From positions 1 to 10,371 of the forward strand of contig CAZVFH010000026.1 in the NCBI GenBank assembly GCA_964626415.1: a DNA stretch of 10,371 nt, written 5' to 3'. The position numbers were made by a program, and so were the translations under genes. Positions 6,319 to 10,371 of the stretch are shown here, piece by piece. Source of the DNA: CAZVFH01 sp964626415 (GTDB lineage: Bacteria > Patescibacteriota > UBA1384 > XYA2-FULL-43-10 > CAINNR01). The stretch's first letter is position 1. The number at the start of each line of letters is the position of its first letter. The notes under the pieces are model-generated. The model did no database searches. It saw only the letters and a list, made by a program, of their open reading frames with translations, and had not been told where the DNA came from.

Positions 6319-8082
6319 ATGGTCAACAATAACGATAAGTATAAAAATTATTCGCGTGAAGAATTGATTGATGAGCTGGAAACTTTGAAAAAAAAGAAGT
6401 ACGGCCTTGTTTGGGATAAAAAGAACTCGCAGGAAATCCTTGACGCTTTTGTGAATTGGGAAAATGTGCCGGAAAAATTTACACCTAAACAATTCCCGGT
6501 TTTGAAAGAAATTAAAAATAAAGAAATTGAAACCGACAAAACCAAACCAGTAAATCTTTTGATCGAAGGTGATAATTACCACTCACTCGCAGTTTTGAAT
6601 TTCACTCATCAAAATAAAATTGATGTTATTTATATCGATCCGCCATACAATACGGGGAATAATGATTTCCGTTATAATGATAAATTTATTGACAGAGAAG
6701 ATTCTTTTAGGCACTCAAAGTGGCTCTCTTTTATGGAAAAACGATTGGGGTTGGCTCAGAAGCTTTTAAAAAACACAGGGGTTATATTTATCTCAATAGA
6801 TGATAACGAGCAAGCACAATTAAAGTTGCTTTGCGATGAAATTTTTGATGAAGAAAACTTTGTTGCTAATTTAATTTGGAGAAAGAAAAGGGGCGGGGGT
6901 AGAGGTAATAGTTTAATAATTCCACAAACAGAATATATTTTGGTTTACGCAAAAAATATAAGTAAATTAGAACCCTTTACAAAAAAATTGTCGGAGCATA
7001 AATTTGATGCCTTTAAATATGAAGATAAATGTGGAAAATATAAACGAGAGGGGTTAGATCATCATTCACCGCAAGGAGCTTATGAAAGAAAAACTCTTCA
7101 GTATGATTTGATTATTGATAATAAAGCAATTTACTGCCCAACAGGACAATGGTTATGGAGTAAAGATAGAGTAAGAAAAGAGTTGGAAGATGTTATTGAT
7201 GAAATAAAAGGAGAGAATATTTATAGGAATTTAGATATTACAAAAGATAATAAAAATAGATGGAGGGCAAGCAAAAAAGTCAGATTAAATATTGGTGAAG
7301 AGGTTAGGCAGGAAACATTATTATCTTTTATAGATGATCCAAAAATTACAACAAATTCATCAGCACAAGAAATAATAAATTTTTTCCGTGAAGCTGTTTT
7401 CAATTATTCTAAACCCGCTGAACTAATAAAATATATTTTAAAACCTTGTTGTTCTAACAACTCAGTTGTATTGGATTTTATGGCAGGTTCTGGAACAATG
7501 GCGCAAGCAGTTTTGGAATTAAACAAAGAAGACGGTGGAAAAAGGAAATTTATCCTTTGTACGAATGACGAAGAAATTAATAATAATGGTGATAAAATTA
7601 AACATAAAATATGTACTGATGTTTGCTATCCTCGCATTGAAAAAGTTATAAACGGCTATAAAAATTCAAAAGGCGAAAAAGTTGCTGGGCTTGGCGGGAA
7701 TTTAAAATATTTCAAAACCGATTTTGTTGGCTCGGATTCAACGGACAAAAATAAGCGGGATTTGGTGAATAAATCCGCTGATATGATTTGCGTCAAAGAA
7801 GATATTTTTGATTTGCTGGCTGGAAAAGAATTTGACTATAGGATTTATCAAAAAGACAAAAAGTTTTTAGGCATTGTTTTTGACCTTGATGCAATAGCTG
7901 ATTTCAAAAAAGAAGCAGAAAAATTCAAAGGAAATTTTGTCGTTTATTGTTTTTCCTATTCAGAATTTCCTCCTGAAAAAGAATTTGGAAAGATGAAAAA
8001 TAAGTATGTCCTAAAGCCGATACCGGCAGTTATTTTGAAAGTTTATTCTGAAATTTTTAAGGACAAAAAAAGTAAAAAATAA
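6319..8082 (+). CDS. mod: Type III restriction-modification DNA (adenine-N6) methyltransferase, Mod subunit
   Basis: Methylates adenine in a short asymmetric site using S-adenosylmethionine and supplies site recognition for the Mod-Res complex. The 587 residues show the beta-class order. The N-terminal YGLVWDKK (28-35) and NLLIEGDNYHSL (79-90) are typical of type III Mod. Catalytic motif IV is DPPYNTG (107-113). A variable target-recognition region follows at about 188-350. Then come KPAELIKYIL (365-374) and the AdoMet-binding motif I DFMAGSGT (386-393). A lysine-rich C-terminal part (about 440-587) follows, probably for Res contact. The ATG fits the family N-terminus and lacks a clear ribosome site. 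Res starts one base after the stop codon, so the two are coupled. Arginine codon use in the recognition region is almost all AGA/AGG, unlike the rest of the gene. Recognition site cannot be read from sequence. Confidence 0.94.
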   Translation: MVNNNDKYKNYSREELIDELETLKKKKYGLVWDKKNSQEILDAFVNWENVPEKFTPKQFPVLKEIKNKEIETDKTKPVNLLIEGDNYHSLAVLNFTHQNKIDVIYIDPPYNTGNNDFRYNDKFIDREDSFRHSKWLSFMEKRLGLAQKLLKNTGVIFISIDDNEQAQLKLLCDEIFDEENFVANLIWRKKRGGGRGNSLIIPQTEYILVYAKNISKLEPFTKKLSEHKFDAFKYEDKCGKYKREGLDHHSPQGAYERKTLQYDLIIDNKAIYCPTGQWLWSKDRVRKELEDVIDEIKGENIYRNLDITKDNKNRWRASKKVRLNIGEEVRQETLLSFIDDPKITTNSSAQEIINFFREAVFNYSKPAELIKYILKPCCSNNSVVLDFMAGSGTMAQAVLELNKEDGGKRKFILCTNDEEINNNGDKIKHKICTDVCYPRIEKVINGYKNSKGEKVAGLGGNLKYFKTDFVGSDSTDKNKRDLVNKSADMICVKEDIFDLLAGKEFDYRIYQKDKKFLGIVFDLDAIADFKKEAEKFKGNFVVYCFSYSEFPPEKEFGKMKNKYVLKPIPAVILKVYSEIFKDKKSKK

Positions 8083-8083
8083 T

Positions 8084-10288
8084 ATGGAACTAAGAGATTA
8101 TCAAGAAAAAAAAGTTGAAGAGTTGAAAAGCAAGGTCAATGAACTTTTGGAATTAGGTGGAAACAAAATTTGTGTTTTGAAAGCGCCGACTGGATCAGGA
8201 AAAACAATAATGATGGTCGAATTTATGAAACGGTTGGTTAGCCCGATTGACAGAGAAGATGGCAAACAATTTTCTTTTATTTGGATTTCTGTTCGTGATT
8301 TGCATAATCAGAGCAAAAAGACGATTGAAAGAAATTTTGAGTTTGATTTTAGATATTCTTATTTTGAAGATATTCGAGATAACATAATCAATCAAAATGA
8401 AATTTTATTTTTGAATTGGGAAAAACTTTACAACAAAGATCGTATTTATATTAGGGAAAACGAAAAAGGTAAAAACCTTTCCAATATTATTGAAAATACT
8501 AAACAAACCGATAGGGAAATTATTTTGATAATTGACGAGAGCCACCTGACTGCTTTGGGTCCAAGTGCGATGCGTGTGCGTGAAGATATTGAGGCGAAAA
8601 TAACTATCGAAGTGTCTGCCACTCCAACTTTTACGGAAAATGTTGTTGAAGTTTATCATGAAAAAGTTGTGGAAGAAGAGATGATAAAAAAAGAAATCTG
8701 GATAAATCCAGATCTGAAAAAATTTAATGATGGCAGGCGAGGTGGTTGGCAAATGGCGATTGATGCGGCAATAGAAAAAAGAAAGGAACTGAAAAAACAA
8801 TTTGGAGAAGAAAAAAGTGATATAAATCCATTGTTACTTATACAACTTCCAAACAGAAATGCTGGAATTATTGAAGTTGATGAGGATATTATTCAAGATT
8901 ATTTAAAGAAAAAATATGCCATATCGGAAGAAAATAATAGTTTGGCTGTCTGGCTTTCTGAAAACAAAACGCCCAATTTGGTAAATATCGAAAAGGCGAC
9001 TAATGAAGTTGAAGTATTGATTTTTAAGGAAGCTATTGCACATGGTTGGGATTGTCCGCGCGCTCATATTTTGGTGAAACTAAGGAAAGAAAGTGAAAGT
9101 GAAAATTTTGAGATTCAAACTGTTGGGCGAATTATGCGAATGCCGGAATTAAAACATTACAGCAATCATCCTGAGTTGAATATCGGATTTATTTATACTA
9201 ACTTTAATGACATTAGTATTGTTGGGAATATAGCAAATAAATATTTTGGCCAGCAAACATCAAGGAGAAGCGAGGTTTACAAAAAACTTGATTTGCCGTC
9301 GATTCATTTTAAGCGACAACGAGAAAAGACGCGATTATCAAGTGAATTTTCAACTATATTTATGGAAATAGCCGATGAAATGAATTTAAAAGGAATTTTA
9401 GACATTAAGGATAAAAAAATTCCAAATAAGATGATTGTTGATGGGAAGATTATTGACATTGATAAAGTAGGGAAGATTGAACATTCAATAATGAATTACC
9501 ATTCACCAGCGATGGAACTTCAAACTTATTATGACCTTTTTTGCAAGGCAAATGTTGGCGAATTTGCTCCAGTTGATTCAATGGGAATTATTAAAAGTGC
9601 TTTAAATAGATTTGCTTATAAAGTTATGGGTTTTGAAAAAGATGATCCGGAATTTCATAAAGTTGTTTTAAATAAAAATAATTTTGAAAAAATTGAAGAA
9701 GCTTTAACAAAAACCCGGGAAAAATATAAAAGTATAATTGCGGAAAAAGGTGAGGAAAGAGAAGTTGAAAATTTAGTTTGGAATGTGCCACAAGTAATCA
9801 GTTATAATAGTGAATACAAGGTTTTGCCGGTTCAAAGGTCTGTGATGATGCCATTTTATTCAAAATTTCAACAAAATAATCAACAAGCATTATTTGATAG
9901 TGAAACTGAATTAAATTTTGTGAATTACATTGATAAAGCAAAATATGTCAAATGGTGGTTTAAAAATGGGCAAAATGAGGTCAATTATTTTGCTGTTCCC
10001 TATATTGATAGATATGGAAATCAATCAGCATTTTATGTTGATTTTATTTTGCAATTGGAAAACAATAATGTTTGGCTTTTGGATACTAAAAAAGGACAAA
10101 CAGCGGAAGATGCCGGGCCAAAAGCGGAAGGATTAGCAAAATATATTAAAGGGCAAAAAGATCAGGGCAAAAAACTTTTTGGCGGAATCGTGACACCAGC
10201 TAACGGGCAATGGCGATATAATGACAATGAAAAATACGAATATAATCCAAACGATTTGAAAGATTGGAAATTTCTAAATTTAAATTAA
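8084..10288 (+). CDS. res: Type III restriction enzyme Res subunit: DEAD/DEAH helicase-translocase with C-terminal PD-(D/E)xK nuclease
   Basis: Couples ATP hydrolysis to movement or switching on DNA and cuts when unmodified sites are met, together with Mod. The 734 residues show superfamily 2 motifs in order: N-terminal RDYQEKK (4-10, the Q-type region), Walker A APTGSGKT (34-41), DESH box (151-154), SAT (178-180), HGWDCPRA (320-327, motif V region) and QTVGRIMRMPE (345-355 region, motif VI). The C-terminal nuclease reads YVDFIL (Asp653) then LDTKKG (Asp667, Lys669), a D...DxK active site. The following AEDAGPKAEGLAKYI helix is seen in this family. It is shorter than EcoP15I Res (about 970 residues) yet no catalytic block is missing. 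The start lies one base after mod's stop. It looks intact, so the system is probably functional. Confidence 0.94.
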   Translation: MELRDYQEKKVEELKSKVNELLELGGNKICVLKAPTGSGKTIMMVEFMKRLVSPIDREDGKQFSFIWISVRDLHNQSKKTIERNFEFDFRYSYFEDIRDNIINQNEILFLNWEKLYNKDRIYIRENEKGKNLSNIIENTKQTDREIILIIDESHLTALGPSAMRVREDIEAKITIEVSATPTFTENVVEVYHEKVVEEEMIKKEIWINPDLKKFNDGRRGGWQMAIDAAIEKRKELKKQFGEEKSDINPLLLIQLPNRNAGIIEVDEDIIQDYLKKKYAISEENNSLAVWLSENKTPNLVNIEKATNEVEVLIFKEAIAHGWDCPRAHILVKLRKESESENFEIQTVGRIMRMPELKHYSNHPELNIGFIYTNFNDISIVGNIANKYFGQQTSRRSEVYKKLDLPSIHFKRQREKTRLSSEFSTIFMEIADEMNLKGILDIKDKKIPNKMIVDGKIIDIDKVGKIEHSIMNYHSPAMELQTYYDLFCKANVGEFAPVDSMGIIKSALNRFAYKVMGFEKDDPEFHKVVLNKNNFEKIEEALTKTREKYKSIIAEKGEEREVENLVWNVPQVISYNSEYKVLPVQRSVMMPFYSKFQQNNQQALFDSETELNFVNYIDKAKYVKWWFKNGQNEVNYFAVPYIDRYGNQSAFYVDFILQLENNNVWLLDTKKGQTAEDAGPKAEGLAKYIKGQKDQGKKLFGGIVTPANGQWRYNDNEKYEYNPNDLKDWKFLNLN

Positions 10289-10316
10289 TCAAATACCATA
10301 CTAAATTTTGAATAAG

Positions 10317-10371
10317 ATGTATGATGTTGTAACAATTGGTGATACTTTTTTGGATTTGTTTGTTTGGCCGG
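10317..10371 (+). CDS. PfkB/ribokinase-family carbohydrate kinase, first 18 codons (continues beyond window)
   Basis: The ATG opens a frame reading MYDVVTIGDTFLDLFVWP up to the window edge. This matches the first beta strand of PfkB-family kinases, in which a hydrophobic strand ending in IG(D/E)xxxD forms the start of the sugar-binding site. The family phosphorylates sugars, sugar phosphates or nucleosides with ATP, so the substrate cannot be named from this fragment. It begins 28 bases after res in the same direction and has no strong Shine-Dalgarno site. Because the upstream locus is glycolytic, a phosphofructokinase or other sugar kinase role is possible. Confidence 0.7.
   Translation, partial: MYDVVTIGDTFLDLFVWP

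Noticed and set aside
6226..6582. Open frame on the - strand (118 codons) across the fba-mod spacer
   Set aside because: The product is Phe/Ile-rich low-complexity sequence, the reverse image of Lys/Glu-rich Mod codons, with no family resemblance or ribosome site.
8084..10288. Res as a stand-alone helicase or a type I HsdR
   Set aside because: The adjacent beta-class Mod with DPPY before the AdoMet motif, the lack of an HsdS gene, and the C-terminal D...DxK nuclease fit type III.

Overview
The window is AT-rich, almost all coding, entirely on the + strand, and reads as the chromosome of an anaerobic, fermentative bacterium. The compact divergent enzymes, the weak or missing Shine-Dalgarno sites at several genes, and the AT-rich inverted-repeat spacer elements suggest a Candidate Phyla Radiation (Patescibacteria) lineage. 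This is an inference from style; no rRNA or ribosomal marker is present to prove it. TGA appears to be a normal stop (hydB ends with TGA in an ATGA overlap) and no gene needs recoding.

Layout: (1) 1-188, the 3' end of triosephosphate isomerase. (2) 189-307, a spacer with a nested inverted-repeat element and a likely promoter. (3) 308-1303, glyceraldehyde-3-phosphate dehydrogenase. (4) 1304-1406, a MITE-like inverted-repeat element with a GC-rich hairpin at its core. (5) About 1416-4141, a two-gene [FeFe]-hydrogenase operon: a minimal NuoF/HydB-like flavoprotein overlapping by 4 bp a complete modular HydA. (6) 4182-5312, phosphoglycerate kinase, perhaps from a leaderless transcript. (7) 5313-5421, a spacer with repeats related to those before gap. 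(8) 5422-6252, class II fructose-bisphosphate aldolase. (9) 6319-10288, a two-gene type III restriction-modification system (Mod and Res). (10) 10317 to the end, the first 18 codons of a PfkB-family sugar kinase.

The metabolic genes form one story. Aldolase and TIM feed glyceraldehyde-3-phosphate to GAPDH, which makes NADH and 1,3-bisphosphoglycerate; PGK turns the latter into ATP. The hydrogenase pair between gap and pgk is well placed to reoxidise GAPDH's NADH and release H2, so the cluster may encode lower glycolysis together with its electron sink. The usual third subunit (HydC/NuoE-like) and the maturases HydE/F/G are not in the window. The restriction-modification pair lies between two sugar-metabolism genes and looks like a defence cassette acquired into a metabolic locus.
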